Origin: an uncultured Lachnospiraceae bacterium | GTDB taxonomy: Bacteria > Bacillota > Clostridia > Lachnospirales > Lachnospiraceae | Length of the DNA stretch: 64,000 nt | NCBI GenBank assembly: GCA_902796595.1 | Contig: CADBPM010000014.1 | Span: 1-64,000, forward strand | Direction of reading: 5' to 3' | Part shown: positions 43,439-52,873 of the stretch, piece after piece | Position numbering within the stretch: position 1 is the stretch's first letter | Layout of the letters: each line of letters begins with the position of its first letter | Notes under the pieces: model-generated | Seen by the model: the letters and a program-made list of their open reading frames with translations, nothing else | Told to the model about the DNA's origin: nothing | Database searches by the model: none | Translations under genes and position numbers: made by a program

Positions 43439-43690
43439 ATGGTAAGCAGGGATATAAGTTTATCAGACAAGCTTGAACTTACTCCGAATTTTATTGCGGA
43501 GCTTGTACAGACAGCATGCAGATTTGACAGTTCAAGTTATATTGTCGCTGAAGACAAAAGAGTTAATCTCAAAAGCATCATGGGTGTTATGAGTCTTGTG
43601 ACTATTAAGACTAAAAACATCACTATTACTACAGAAGGCGACGATGAGACTGTTGCCATGGATGCTATAGAAGATTTTATCGATGTTTAA
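43439..43690 (+). CDS. HPr-family protein lacking the phosphorylatable His (Crh-like)
   Basis: Encodes 83 residues with the HPr fold pattern: AELVQTACRFDSSSYI, RVNLKSIMGVMSL and a C-terminal EGDDETVAMDAIEDFI. The active-site loop GLHARP of HPr is replaced by ELTPNF, so residue 15 is Thr instead of His and residue 17 is Asn instead of Arg. Ser46 in KSIMG, the target of HPr kinase, is kept. It therefore cannot pass phosphate in the sugar PTS but could act in catabolite control like Bacillus Crh. Followed 46 bases later by deoD. Confidence 0.8.
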   Translation: MVSRDISLSDKLELTPNFIAELVQTACRFDSSSYIVAEDKRVNLKSIMGVMSLVTIKTKNITITTEGDDETVAMDAIEDFIDV

Positions 43691-43736
43691 GGCTAACGTT
43701 TCAGTGTCATAATGGCAGTCAAAGGAGGACAAAAGC

Positions 43737-44456
43737 ATGGCAAATGTACCAACACCACATATCAATGCTAAGGAAGGCGATTTTGCTAAAACCGTACTTA
43801 TGCCGGGCGATCCGCTCAGAGCAAAGTATATCGCTGATAACTATCTTGAAAATGTAAAAGAAGTTACCAACGTAAGAAATATGTTAGGTTTTACCGGAGA
43901 ATATAAGGGCGAGAGAATTTCTGTTATGGGAGCCGGAATGGGTATGCCATCTATCGGCATTTATTCTCACGAGCTTTTTAATTTCTACGGTGTTGAAAAT
44001 ATCATGAGAATCGGTTCAGCTGGTTCTTTAAGTTTGGATGTTCATGTCCGTGACGTGGTTATCGGTCAGGGTGCCTGCACAAATTCTTCATGGGCAAATC
44101 AGTATGGTATCCGCGGAACATATGCACCTATAGCCGATTTCGGACTTCTTCGCAAGGCTGTTGAAGTTGCAGAAAAGCAGGGCACAAAGGTTGTAGTTGG
44201 AAATGTGCTTTCAAGTGATCCTTTTTACAACGACCTTCCTGATGCCAATGATTGCTGGATAAAAATGGGCGTGCTTGCGGTTGAAATGGAAGCTGCTGCA
44301 CTTTACATGGAAGCTGCGAGAGCAAAGAAGAAGGCTCTTTGCCTTCTTACTATTTCTGACGAACCTCTTACTGGTGTAGAGCTTAACAGTGATGAGCGTC
44401 AGACCGGTTTCAGAAAGATGATGGAAGTTGCTCTTGAAACAGCTCTTGATGTATAA
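43737..44456 (+). CDS. deoD: Purine-nucleoside phosphorylase, DeoD type
   Basis: Encodes 239 residues, hexameric NP-I family. TPHINAKEGDFAKTVLMPGD followed by PLRAKYIADNYLE is the family start; GMGMPSIGIYSHELF, RIGSAGSLSLDVHVRDVVIG, and EMEAAALYMEA with TISDEPLTG complete the active site. It converts purine nucleosides and phosphate to base and pentose 1-phosphate. AAAGGAGG precedes the ATG. It complements the uridine phosphorylase at 28004. Confidence 0.96.
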   Translation: MANVPTPHINAKEGDFAKTVLMPGDPLRAKYIADNYLENVKEVTNVRNMLGFTGEYKGERISVMGAGMGMPSIGIYSHELFNFYGVENIMRIGSAGSLSLDVHVRDVVIGQGACTNSSWANQYGIRGTYAPIADFGLLRKAVEVAEKQGTKVVVGNVLSSDPFYNDLPDANDCWIKMGVLAVEMEAAALYMEAARAKKKALCLLTISDEPLTGVELNSDERQTGFRKMMEVALETALDV

Positions 44457-44495
44457 ATATCCCTATGGGTTTAACCACAGATTACAGGGCGTTTC

Positions 44496-44524
44496 TTGAA
44501 ATTATAGCGATTTTAGTTTAGAAT
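44496..44524 (+). promoter_or_regulatory. Sigma-A promoter before the topoisomerase genes
   Basis: TTGAAA (44496-44501), 17 bases, TAGAAT (44519-44524). Transcription would start at about 44531, at the foot of the hairpin at 44525-44579. Confidence 0.55.
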
Positions 44525-44579
44525 AGGATAGTGTGCCGTTTGAGAATCATATATTCAAAAATGGCACAGTATCCTTTTT
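44525..44579 (+). terminator. Terminator or attenuator between deoD and the topoisomerase genes
   Basis: AGGATA-G-TGTGCC pairs with GGCACA-G-TATCCT (one G-G mismatch) around a loop that itself holds a weak GAAT/ATTC pairing; TTTTT follows. It ends 37 bases before the next ATG, and the only good promoter lies upstream of it. Confidence 0.7.
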
Positions 44580-44615
44580 GTTTGTATGTACATTGAAATT
44601 GAACGGAGAATATAA

Positions 44616-46553
44616 ATGGCAGTATACGATGGCAGTCAGATCGTTGTTCTTGAAGGACTTGAAGCAGTAAGAAAACGACCTGGTATGTATATAGGAAGTA
44701 CCGGAAGCAGAGGACTTCATCATCTTATCTGGGAGATTCTTGATAATGCTATAGATGAGCATCTTGCAGGATTTTGCAAGGAAGTAGATATAACTATGCT
44801 TGCAGATGGCGGGATAAAGGTAAAGGACTACGGCAGAGGTGTGCCTGTGGACATTCATCCGCAGAAGCATATTCCTACGGAAAGAGTAGTTTATACCATA
44901 CTTCATGCAGGCGGAAAATTTTCAAGCAACGTATATAAGGTATCTGGCGGCCTGCATGGTGTAGGTGCTTCTGTTGTAAATGCTCTTTCTACAAAAATGG
45001 AAGTTACTATCCGCAGAGACGGGCTTATTTACAAGGATGAGTATGCAGATGGCGGAAAGCCTGTTACAAAGCTTGTGGATGGCATGCTTCCTCATATCGG
45101 CAGGTGTAAGAAAGAGGATACCGGTACAGAGGTTATTTTTTATCCGGATGATTCTATTTTTGAGACTGTAGAATTTAAGGCGGAAGTTATAAAGAAAAAG
45201 CTTAAGGAGACCGCATTTTTAAATAAGGGACTTAAGCTTGTATTTAAAAATGAAATAAGCGGCGAAGAGGCTGTATTTGAAGAAAAAGAAGGTATTCGTT
45301 CCTATATAAGATACATAAACAAGGATGCCGATGTGCTTCATGATGATGTTGTATATATTGAAGGCGAATCCGGTGATATAGAGGTTGAAGTTGCTTTCCA
45401 GTACACCGATTCCTACCAGGAACAGATAAATGCCTATTGCAACCGCATAAATGTTGTTGATGGCGGAACTCTTGTTACTGGTTTTAAAACTGCGCTTACA
45501 AGGATCATAAATCAGTATGCAAGAGAACTTGGATATCTTAAAGATAAAGATGATAACTTTGATGGTAAGGATATCAGAAATGGTATAGTTGCCATTGTTT
45601 CGATAAAGCATCCTGATCCTCAGTTTGAAGGTCAGACCAAGACAAAACTTGGAAATACCGATGCCAAGATGGCTGTGGATGATGTATTTTCAAAGGAAGT
45701 TGTAAGGTATTTTGATAAAAATATCGATACCCTGAAAGCAATCCTTGATATGACACAGAAGTCATTTCATGCCCGTACAGCAAGTGATAAGGCAAGAAAT
45801 GCTGTGTTAAAGACTTTAAATGACTTTGATACAAAGAGCAAATTATCCGCATGTACTTCAAAGAAGGCGGAAGAGTGTGAAATATATATTGTCGAGGGTG
45901 ATTCCGCGGGAGGTACAGTTAAGACAGCCCGTAACCGAAAGACTCAGGCAGTGCTTCCGCTTCGAGGAAAGATCCTTAATGTGGAAAAAGCTCCGCTTGA
46001 GAGAATCCTTGCAAATAATGAGATCAGGTCTATGATAAGCAGTTTCGGCTGCGGTATCGGGGACGATTTCGATATAAATAAGCTTCGCTATGACAAGATA
46101 ATAATTCTTACTGATGCCGATGTTGACGGGGCACATATTTCAACCTTGCTGCTTACATTCTTTTACAGATTTATGCCTGACCTTATAAAAGAAGGAAAGG
46201 TGTACAGGGGGCTTCCGCCGCTTTATAAGGTGGATTACGAAGACCTTGCATCCAAGGCAAAGAAGAAGAGTAAAAAAAGCGAGTATGTGTTCAACGACTA
46301 TGAACTTGAGAAGTTCAGAAAGATAAAAGAAAGAAAGATTATAAGCGTGCAGCGTTACAAGGGTCTTGGCGAAATGGATGCGAGTCAGCTCTGGGAGACG
46401 ACACTTGACCCTGAAAGAAGGAAGCTTGCAAGAATTGATATAAGTGACACAGTTGAGGCTGATCAGGTTACAAGCCTCCTTATGGGATCACTTGTTCCGC
46501 CGCGCCGCGAATTCATCATGCAGGAAGCCCAGTACGCGAAACTTGATGTGTAA
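44616..46553 (+). CDS. parE: Type IIA topoisomerase ATPase subunit (ParE/GyrB)
   Basis: Encodes 645 residues. GHKL ATPase domain: EILDNAIDEHLAG, DYGRGVPVDIH, SGGLHGVGASVVNAL. Transducer domain with QTKTKLGN. TOPRIM domain: IVEGDSAGGTVKTARNRKTQ, PLRGKILNVEKAPL and TDADVDGAHI; RYKGLGEMD near the end. Works with the next gene to pass DNA duplexes. I favour topoisomerase IV because the partner lacks a GyrA box and dnaA/recF are not nearby, but PLRGKILNVEKA is GyrB-like, so gyrase is not excluded. Confidence 0.85.
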   Translation: MAVYDGSQIVVLEGLEAVRKRPGMYIGSTGSRGLHHLIWEILDNAIDEHLAGFCKEVDITMLADGGIKVKDYGRGVPVDIHPQKHIPTERVVYTILHAGGKFSSNVYKVSGGLHGVGASVVNALSTKMEVTIRRDGLIYKDEYADGGKPVTKLVDGMLPHIGRCKKEDTGTEVIFYPDDSIFETVEFKAEVIKKKLKETAFLNKGLKLVFKNEISGEEAVFEEKEGIRSYIRYINKDADVLHDDVVYIEGESGDIEVEVAFQYTDSYQEQINAYCNRINVVDGGTLVTGFKTALTRIINQYARELGYLKDKDDNFDGKDIRNGIVAIVSIKHPDPQFEGQTKTKLGNTDAKMAVDDVFSKEVVRYFDKNIDTLKAILDMTQKSFHARTASDKARNAVLKTLNDFDTKSKLSACTSKKAEECEIYIVEGDSAGGTVKTARNRKTQAVLPLRGKILNVEKAPLERILANNEIRSMISSFGCGIGDDFDINKLRYDKIIILTDADVDGAHISTLLLTFFYRFMPDLIKEGKVYRGLPPLYKVDYEDLASKAKKKSKKSEYVFNDYELEKFRKIKERKIISVQRYKGLGEMDASQLWETTLDPERRKLARIDISDTVEADQVTSLLMGSLVPPRREFIMQEAQYAKLDV

Positions 46554-46577
46554 AATAATAAAAAACAGGATTTATAT

Positions 46578-48806
46578 ATGGATGTTATTGTAGAAGATTT
46601 TTCGGAGGAGATGAAAACCTCCTACAGAGATTATTCGGTCAGCGTGATCATTGACCGAGCCCTGCCGGATGTAAGAGATGGACTTAAGCCTGTTCAGAGG
46701 CGTATACTTTACGCTATGAGCGAGCTTGGGCTTGACCCCGACAAACCGCACAGGAAGAGCGCCCGTATAGTAGGTGATACCATGGGTAAGTACCATCCGC
46801 ATGGTGATTCCTCAATCTATGATGCGCTTGTCCACATGTCGGAAGATTGGAGCCTTTCTGTTCCTCTTGTAGACGGGCATGGAAATTTTGGTTCTATAGA
46901 TGGTGATTCTGCCGCCGCAATGCGTTATACAGAAGCAAGATTATCAAAAGGCGCAGGCTACCTTCTTACAGGGCTTGATCATGACCTCGTTGACTTTGCT
47001 CCAAACTTTGACGAGAGCGAAAAGGAGCCGGTAATACTTCCTGCCAAGCTACCTTTTCTTCTTATAAATGGAACTACAGGTATTGCAGTCGGAATGACCA
47101 CCAATATTCCGCCTCATAATGCAGGAGAGGTTATAGATGGGACGATCGCCCTACTCAACAATCCGGATATTTCAACCGAAAAGCTGATGAAGTATATTCC
47201 GGGACCGGATTTTCCTACAGGCGGACAGATCATGAATGCAGATGATTTAAAGAGCATTTATGAGACTGGCGAGGGAAGGATAAGGATAAGGGCAAAATAC
47301 AAGATAGAAGACAGTGACAACGGTCGTAAGTCTATTGTTATTACGGAAATTCCATTTACAGCTTCCGGAAATAAGACAAAGCTTGTTGAAAACATAATGA
47401 ATCTCATGAAAGACAGAGTTTTTGATGAGATTTATGATGTAAGAGACGAGTCTTCTGCAGATGTGCGCATTGTTATCGAGGTGAAAAAAGGCAGAGATAT
47501 CGCAAACCTTATAAATGGACTTTTCCAGAAAACGGGTCTCGAAGACACCTATTCAGTAAATATGCTTGCAGTAAAGGATAAGCAGCCGGTGCTTTTTTCA
47601 CTTAAGGCAATGCTTACAGAATTTCTTGAATTCAATGCAGGACTTTACATTAAAGAATATACGCATCAGCTTGACAGAGCAAATAAGCGCCTTGAAGTGG
47701 TAGAAGGTCTTATCAAGGCAGTTGACGTGATCGACCTTATCATTGAGACTTTGCGCGGCAGTGAAAATGTGCGTCAGGCAAAGACATGCCTTATAGAAGG
47801 AAAAACAGAGGGCATAAAGTTCAAGAACGAAAAAAGCAGGAAAGCAGCCGGAAAGTTTGACTTTACAGAAAATCAGGCTGACGCGATACTTGCAATGCCA
47901 CTCCAGAGACTTATAGGGCTTGAGATATTAAAGCTTAAGGAAGAGGACGAGACGCTCCTTGCAAAGATTGATGAGTGCAATAAGGTTCTTTCAGATAAAA
48001 ATGAACTTCATAAGGTAATGAAGAATGCTCTTAAAGAAGCTGCAAAGGCTCTCAGGCGTGACCGCAGGACAGAGCTTGAAAATCTCACTGCGACAGGATA
48101 TGTTGAAGAGATAAAGGAAGAGGACATTTACGTTCTTATTGACCGCTTCGGCTATGCAAAAGCAGTTGATACTGCTGCATACGGCAAGGCTTCCGAGGAT
48201 TCTCTTAATGAATATACGCATCATATCCTTATGAAGAATACAGATAAGCTCTGTATGTTTACCGCTGAAGGAAGTATGCATCAGATAAAGGCGATGGATA
48301 TTCCAAGGTGCAGGATGAAGGATAAGGGTACGCTTGTACACAATCTTTCAAAGGTTGGCAAGGAAGAGGTTCTTTTATATACTTCTTTTTCAGATATATT
48401 TGAATCAATGCTTTTCTTTGTGACAAAGCAAGGATATGTGAAGCTTGTAAGCGGAGCAGAATTTGACACAAACAGATCTCAGATAAGTGCCAGCAAGCTT
48501 TCTGATGGCGACAGGCTTGCAGGAGTGACAATGCTTTCTGCGGCGGAAATGCTTTCGCACAGAATGAGAGTTGTTCTTATTACAAGAAAGAAAATGGGAC
48601 TTTCCTATAATCTTGATGAAGTTTCAGAGATGAAGAAGACCGGAAGAGGTGTAAAGGGAATCAGTCTTGATGCCGAGGATTATGTAAAATATGCGGCAGT
48701 TGTCACAGATGATGCTAAAACGGCAGAGTTTGAAGGTGACGAATACAGACTTGACGGACTTAAGGATAAGAAAAGAGGCGCTCGCGCCGGAAAGGTGAAA
48801 TGGTAA
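46578..48806 (+). CDS. parC: Type IIA topoisomerase DNA-cleaving subunit (ParC/GyrA)
   Basis: Encodes 742 residues. Winged-helix cleavage domain with catalytic Tyr117 in [12 protein letters not shown]; quinolone-determining region [15 protein letters not shown]; coiled-coil gate; then a beta-pinwheel C-terminal domain ([20 protein letters not shown]). No QRRGGKG-type GyrA box, and the protein is about 80-100 residues shorter than typical GyrA, both ParC-like. [16 protein letters not shown] is however the GyrA form. Lies 24 bases after the partner gene. Confidence 0.85.
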   Translation: MDVIVEDFSEEMKTSYRDYSVSVIIDRALPDVRDGLKPVQRRILYAMSELGLDPDKPHRKSARIVGDTMGKYHPHGDSSIYDALVHMSEDWSLSVPLVDGHGNFGSIDGDSAAAMRYTEARLSKGAGYLLTGLDHDLVDFAPNFDESEKEPVILPAKLPFLLINGTTGIAVGMTTNIPPHNAGEVIDGTIALLNNPDISTEKLMKYIPGPDFPTGGQIMNADDLKSIYETGEGRIRIRAKYKIEDSDNGRKSIVITEIPFTASGNKTKLVENIMNLMKDRVFDEIYDVRDESSADVRIVIEVKKGRDIANLINGLFQKTGLEDTYSVNMLAVKDKQPVLFSLKAMLTEFLEFNAGLYIKEYTHQLDRANKRLEVVEGLIKAVDVIDLIIETLRGSENVRQAKTCLIEGKTEGIKFKNEKSRKAAGKFDFTENQADAILAMPLQRLIGLEILKLKEEDETLLAKIDECNKVLSDKNELHKVMKNALKEAAKALRRDRRTELENLTATGYVEEIKEEDIYVLIDRFGYAKAVDTAAYGKASEDSLNEYTHHILMKNTDKLCMFTAEGSMHQIKAMDIPRCRMKDKGTLVHNLSKVGKEEVLLYTSFSDIFESMLFFVTKQGYVKLVSGAEFDTNRSQISASKLSDGDRLAGVTMLSAAEMLSHRMRVVLITRKKMGLSYNLDEVSEMKKTGRGVKGISLDAEDYVKYAAVVTDDAKTAEFEGDEYRLDGLKDKKRGARAGKVKW

Positions 48807-48807
48807 G

Positions 48808-50049
48808 ATGGCAGCATCAGTTAAAGAAAGATTTCTTGATTATGTTTCCTATGATACTCAGTCACAGGACGGACTTGAAGAGGTGCCAAGCACACCTAAG
48901 CAGCTTAAGCTTGCTGAACATCTTGTAGATGAATTAAAGGCAATGGGGATAAGCGATGCAAAGCTTTTACCTCATGGATATGTTTTTGCAACTATTCCTG
49001 CTACAAGCGATGAGGATCTTCCTGTGCTCGGTTTTATTTCACACATGGATACAAGTGATGCTATTTCAGGAGCGGATATAAAGCCACGTGAAATAGTGAA
49101 CTATGATGGAAAAGATATAGTCCTCAACAAGGAGCTTGATATAGTCCTTAAAACTTCAGAATTTCCAGAGATAAAGGACTTTACGGGAGAAGACCTTATC
49201 GTGACAGACGGAACCACGCTTCTTGGTGCCGATGATAAGGCAGGCGTTGCAGAGATCATGGCAATGGCTTCCTACTTTATGGAAAATCCTGATGTTAAAC
49301 ATGGCAAAATAAGGATAGGCTTCACACCTGATGAAGAAGTAGGTCATGGAACAAAGTATTTTGATGTGGATGAATTTGGTGCCGATTATGCCTACACAGT
49401 TGATGGCGGAAGACTTGGCGAGATCGAATATGAAAACTTTAACGCAGCTTCTGCAAAGGTTACTGTAAGCGGAAGCTCTATCCATCCAGGCAGTGCAAAG
49501 TGGAGGATGAAGGATGCTTTGAGGATCGCCCGCGAATTTGCAGACCTCATGCCTGTATATGAAGACCCATACTGCACAGAGGGAAGAGAAGGCTTCATCT
49601 TCCTTGTTAAAATGGACGGAACCTGCGAAAAGGCAGAGCTTTCATACATTATCCGTGACCATGACAAGGAAAAGTTTGCTGAAAAGAAGGCAATCATTGA
49701 GGCAGCAGTTGAATTTATAAATAAGAAATACGGCGAGGACAGTGCAAAGGCAGAGATTGCAGACCAGTATTTCAACATGCGTGAAATGATAGAGCCGAAC
49801 ATGCACCTTGTAAACAATGCAAGAAAGGCAATGGAAGAGCTTGGCGTTACCCCTATAACTCAGCCGGTAAGAGGCGGTACCGATGGTGCTATGCTTTCGT
49901 TCATGGGACTTCCTTGCCCTAACCTTAATACAGGCGGTATGAATTATCATGGAAAATATGAGTACGTTTCTGTAACTGCTATGTACAAGATAGTTGAAAT
50001 ACTTAAGAAGATCGTGCTTATTTATTCTACAGATGGCTGGCAGGGTTAA
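48808..50049 (+). CDS. pepT: Peptidase T (tripeptide aminopeptidase)
   Basis: Encodes 413 residues of metallopeptidase family M20B. Zinc/catalytic motifs: GFISHMDTSDAISG, LIVTDGTTLLGADDKAGVAE, FTPDEEVGHG and YTVDGGRLGEIEYENFNAAS. Releases the N-terminal residue of tripeptides in the cytoplasm. It begins two bases after the topoisomerase stop. The final tail IVLIYSTDGWQG is slightly longer than usual. Confidence 0.93.
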   Translation: MAASVKERFLDYVSYDTQSQDGLEEVPSTPKQLKLAEHLVDELKAMGISDAKLLPHGYVFATIPATSDEDLPVLGFISHMDTSDAISGADIKPREIVNYDGKDIVLNKELDIVLKTSEFPEIKDFTGEDLIVTDGTTLLGADDKAGVAEIMAMASYFMENPDVKHGKIRIGFTPDEEVGHGTKYFDVDEFGADYAYTVDGGRLGEIEYENFNAASAKVTVSGSSIHPGSAKWRMKDALRIAREFADLMPVYEDPYCTEGREGFIFLVKMDGTCEKAELSYIIRDHDKEKFAEKKAIIEAAVEFINKKYGEDSAKAEIADQYFNMREMIEPNMHLVNNARKAMEELGVTPITQPVRGGTDGAMLSFMGLPCPNLNTGGMNYHGKYEYVSVTAMYKIVEILKKIVLIYSTDGWQG

Positions 50050-50052
50050 GCT

Positions 50053-51501
50053 ATGAGTGACAATCTGAAAAAATACAACGAACTCCGGAAGAAATTTCCG
50101 GAGTTTATCTACAAAGAGATACAGGTGGAGGATACAGGAGATATACTTCACCTGAAATTCTGTTTCAGTGTACCGGGACTTAGTGAATTTACTCCGGAAT
50201 GGTTCATTCCAAAGAAGGATAAGACAAAAGATCTTGCGCTTGAAATAAAGAGCAACCTTACTTTAAGCAGGCTTATCTTTTCACTCGGTATGATAGAGCT
50301 TGTAAGCTACTATAAGATTGCCTGCCCAAAGAGTATTGTTATTGATGTCAAGGGTGCGGCGAGCCTTATAGATGAGGCGGCGCTTTCATGGTGGAAAGAG
50401 CAGTATTATTACGGTTTGGGAGAGTTCTTCTACACTAATGAGATTCCGCTTGATAAGGAAGGGTTCTGCTCTATTTCGTTTGGACCGTATGCAGTAGAAG
50501 AATGTGGACAGACAGGTGAAAATAAGGCTGTTCCTGTGGATATCTTTGATTTTAATAAAATTTCACGCGATACAAAGACCTTCCTTATTCCTGTTGGAGG
50601 AGGTAAGGATTCAGCGGTATCACTTGAACTTCTTTCTGACTTCAAGGAAGAGTCATACTGCTATATGATAAATGGCAGGGGGGCTACATTTGCTACTGCA
50701 AAGGCGGCAGAGTATCTGGATGAAAAGGTAATCGTTGCCAAAAGAACCCTTGATAAGAGGATGCTTGAACTTAATAAACAGGGCTTTCTTAACGGACACA
50801 CACCATTTTCTGCAATGGCAGCTTTTTCATGTATTTTAACAGGCTACCTTTATGGACTTCCTTATGCAGCTCTTTCAAATGAATCAAGTGCTAATGAAAG
50901 CACAGTTGCAGGAAGCACGGTAAATCACCAGTATTCAAAGAGCTTTAAGTTTGAAGAAGATTTTACTGCTTACGAACGAAAGTATATCGGAAGCGGTGTA
51001 CTATATTTTTCACTTTTAAGACCTTGGAGTGAATACCAGATTGCAAGAGAGTTTGCAAAGCACCCGAAGTACCATAAGATATTTAGAAGCTGCAATGTGG
51101 GTAGCAAGGAAGATAAGTGGTGCGGTCACTGTGCAAAGTGTCTTTTTGTATTTGTTATCATGTCGCCGTTCATTTCAATCGAAAAGCTTACAGAGATTTT
51201 TGGAAGAAATATGCTTGAAGATATGGAACTCTGGGACTTGCTTTCTGAACTTTGCGGAATGGTAGACCAGAAGCCTTTTGAGTGCGTGGGCAGCAGGGAT
51301 GAGGTTAATACTGCAATCAGGCAGACGATAGCAAAATTTACAAAAGAAGGAAAAGAAATACCGGCACTTTTTAGAAAATATATGGAGACACCGTTTTACA
51401 TTCCATACAGGGAAGAGGATAATATTTATCTTAACTTTTTTGAAAAGACAAATAATGTACCGGATTTTCTTATAGACAGATTAAAGCCTGAAAGAAATTA
51501 A
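50053..51501 (+). CDS. murL: UDP-N-acetyl-alpha-D-muramoyl-L-alanyl-L-glutamate epimerase
   Basis: Encodes 482 residues. The PP-loop GGGKDSAVSLELL at 182-194 marks an ATP pyrophosphatase. Further features are YMINGRGATFATAKAAEYLD, LSNESSANESTVAGSTVNHQ followed by YSKSFKFEEDF, and WCGHCAKCLFVFVIMSPF. This is the pattern of MurL, first shown in Xanthomonas oryzae to epimerise the terminal L-Glu of UDP-MurNAc-L-Ala-L-Glu to D-Glu with ATP. The next gene is a MurD-type ligase of the MurD2 kind, which supports the call strongly. Confidence 0.82.
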   Translation: MSDNLKKYNELRKKFPEFIYKEIQVEDTGDILHLKFCFSVPGLSEFTPEWFIPKKDKTKDLALEIKSNLTLSRLIFSLGMIELVSYYKIACPKSIVIDVKGAASLIDEAALSWWKEQYYYGLGEFFYTNEIPLDKEGFCSISFGPYAVEECGQTGENKAVPVDIFDFNKISRDTKTFLIPVGGGKDSAVSLELLSDFKEESYCYMINGRGATFATAKAAEYLDEKVIVAKRTLDKRMLELNKQGFLNGHTPFSAMAAFSCILTGYLYGLPYAALSNESSANESTVAGSTVNHQYSKSFKFEEDFTAYERKYIGSGVLYFSLLRPWSEYQIAREFAKHPKYHKIFRSCNVGSKEDKWCGHCAKCLFVFVIMSPFISIEKLTEIFGRNMLEDMELWDLLSELCGMVDQKPFECVGSRDEVNTAIRQTIAKFTKEGKEIPALFRKYMETPFYIPYREEDNIYLNFFEKTNNVPDFLIDRLKPERN

Positions 51502-51520
51502 CAGGTGGGATGGAAGTATC

Positions 51521-52837
51521 ATGGAATATAAAGATACAAAACTTGTAAAAGAACTTACAAAGGATATTGAAGGTAAAAAGGTACTTATTTTAGGCTTTGG
51601 CAGAGAGGGCAAGGCAAATCTTATGGCTGTGAGGGCAGCAGGCGGCTTTGCTTCTTTGACAATTGCTGATGCAAGGGAGATAACAAGAGAAGAACTTGGA
51701 AATGAAGCGGGAGATATAAGGCTTATCTGCGGCAGCGACTACGAAAAGGCTATGGATGAGGCAGACTATGTGCTGAAGAGCCCTGGAGTTGTGCTTGACA
51801 GAGATTTTAGTGATTATTCCTGTAAGATAACAAGTGAGTCAGAGCTTTTTCTTAAAGTTTACGGAAGTCAGACTATAGGCATTACGGGAACCAAGGGAAA
51901 GAGTACGACCACAACCCTTATCTACCATATTCTTAAGACCTGCGGCAGGAAGGCTGTTCTTCTTGGAAATATAGGTATACCTGCTTTCGAAAGGCTGACA
52001 GAGATAGAAGAGGACTCCATAGTTGTCTTTGAACTTTCCTGCCATCAGCTTGAACATAACCATTGTTCGCCGCACTGGGCTCTTTATTTAAACCTGTATC
52101 CTGAACATCTCGATCATTACGGTACCTTTGACAAATACAAGGAAGCGAAGGAAAATATCTATGCAAATCAGGGTATGGATGATTTTCTTTACTGCGGTGA
52201 GGAGGTATATCCGGAGGCAGGACGCTGCAGGTCCGGCGTTACAGAAGTCTTTTATGATGACCTTATAGATATAAATGAGGATGAGATCCCGCTTAAGGGA
52301 GAACATAATCGTTTCAACATAACCATTGCAGCAAGCGTTCTTATGGATATGGCGCTTAGTGAAGAGGAGATAAAGGAGGCTGTGAAGTCTTACACTCCGC
52401 TTGCCCACAGGCTTGAATACTGCGGGACTTATGACGGGATAAGGTTCTACGACGATTCTATTTCAACCATACCGGAGGCTTGCATTGCGGCGATACAGAC
52501 TGTCAAGGATGTGGATACGGTGCTTATCGGCGGCATGGACAGGGGGATTGACTACCTTTCACTTATTGACTTCCTTGCAAAGGATAAAATTCCTAATATC
52601 ATCCTTATGGAGGCGACAGGAAAGCGTATCCATGTTGAAATGAAGGACAGGGCAGCAGAGCTTTATAATTCTGACAGAGTGATCTTAGTGGATCACCTTG
52701 AAGATGCAGTAAAGGAGGGCAAAAAGCGCACCAGAGAAGGACATGCCCTTGTTATGAGCCCTGCTGCCGCAAGCTACGGGATATTCAAGAACTTCGAAGA
52801 ACGTGGCGATGTTTTCAAGGAACTGATAAAGGGATAA
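51521..52837 (+). CDS. murD2: UDP-N-acetylmuramoyl-L-alanine--L-glutamate ligase (MurD2)
   Basis: Encodes 438 residues with three Mur-ligase domains. UDP-binding Rossmann start LILGFGREGKANL (about 22-34); ATP loop GITGTKGKSTTTTLIYHILK (GTKGKSTT at 123-130); FELSCHQLEHNHCSPHWALY; NLYPEHLDHYGTFDKYKEAK; C-terminal FYDDSISTIPEA where ordinary MurD has a Ser-Lys-Ala-Thr-Asn motif. MurD2 adds L-Glu, not D-Glu, to UDP-MurNAc-L-Ala; assignment rests on the DSISTIPEA variant and the adjacent murL. Canonical MurD is the alternative. Confidence 0.82.
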   Translation: MEYKDTKLVKELTKDIEGKKVLILGFGREGKANLMAVRAAGGFASLTIADAREITREELGNEAGDIRLICGSDYEKAMDEADYVLKSPGVVLDRDFSDYSCKITSESELFLKVYGSQTIGITGTKGKSTTTTLIYHILKTCGRKAVLLGNIGIPAFERLTEIEEDSIVVFELSCHQLEHNHCSPHWALYLNLYPEHLDHYGTFDKYKEAKENIYANQGMDDFLYCGEEVYPEAGRCRSGVTEVFYDDLIDINEDEIPLKGEHNRFNITIAASVLMDMALSEEEIKEAVKSYTPLAHRLEYCGTYDGIRFYDDSISTIPEACIAAIQTVKDVDTVLIGGMDRGIDYLSLIDFLAKDKIPNIILMEATGKRIHVEMKDRAAELYNSDRVILVDHLEDAVKEGKKRTREGHALVMSPAAASYGIFKNFEERGDVFKELIKG

Positions 52838-52873
52838 TAAATTTCAGGCTACATTTGCAAGTGGGGTAAAGAT

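Noticed and set aside
44616..48806. Topoisomerase pair taken as an oriC-linked gyrB-gyrA
   Set aside because: No dnaA, dnaN or recF beside it and the second subunit lacks a GyrA box.
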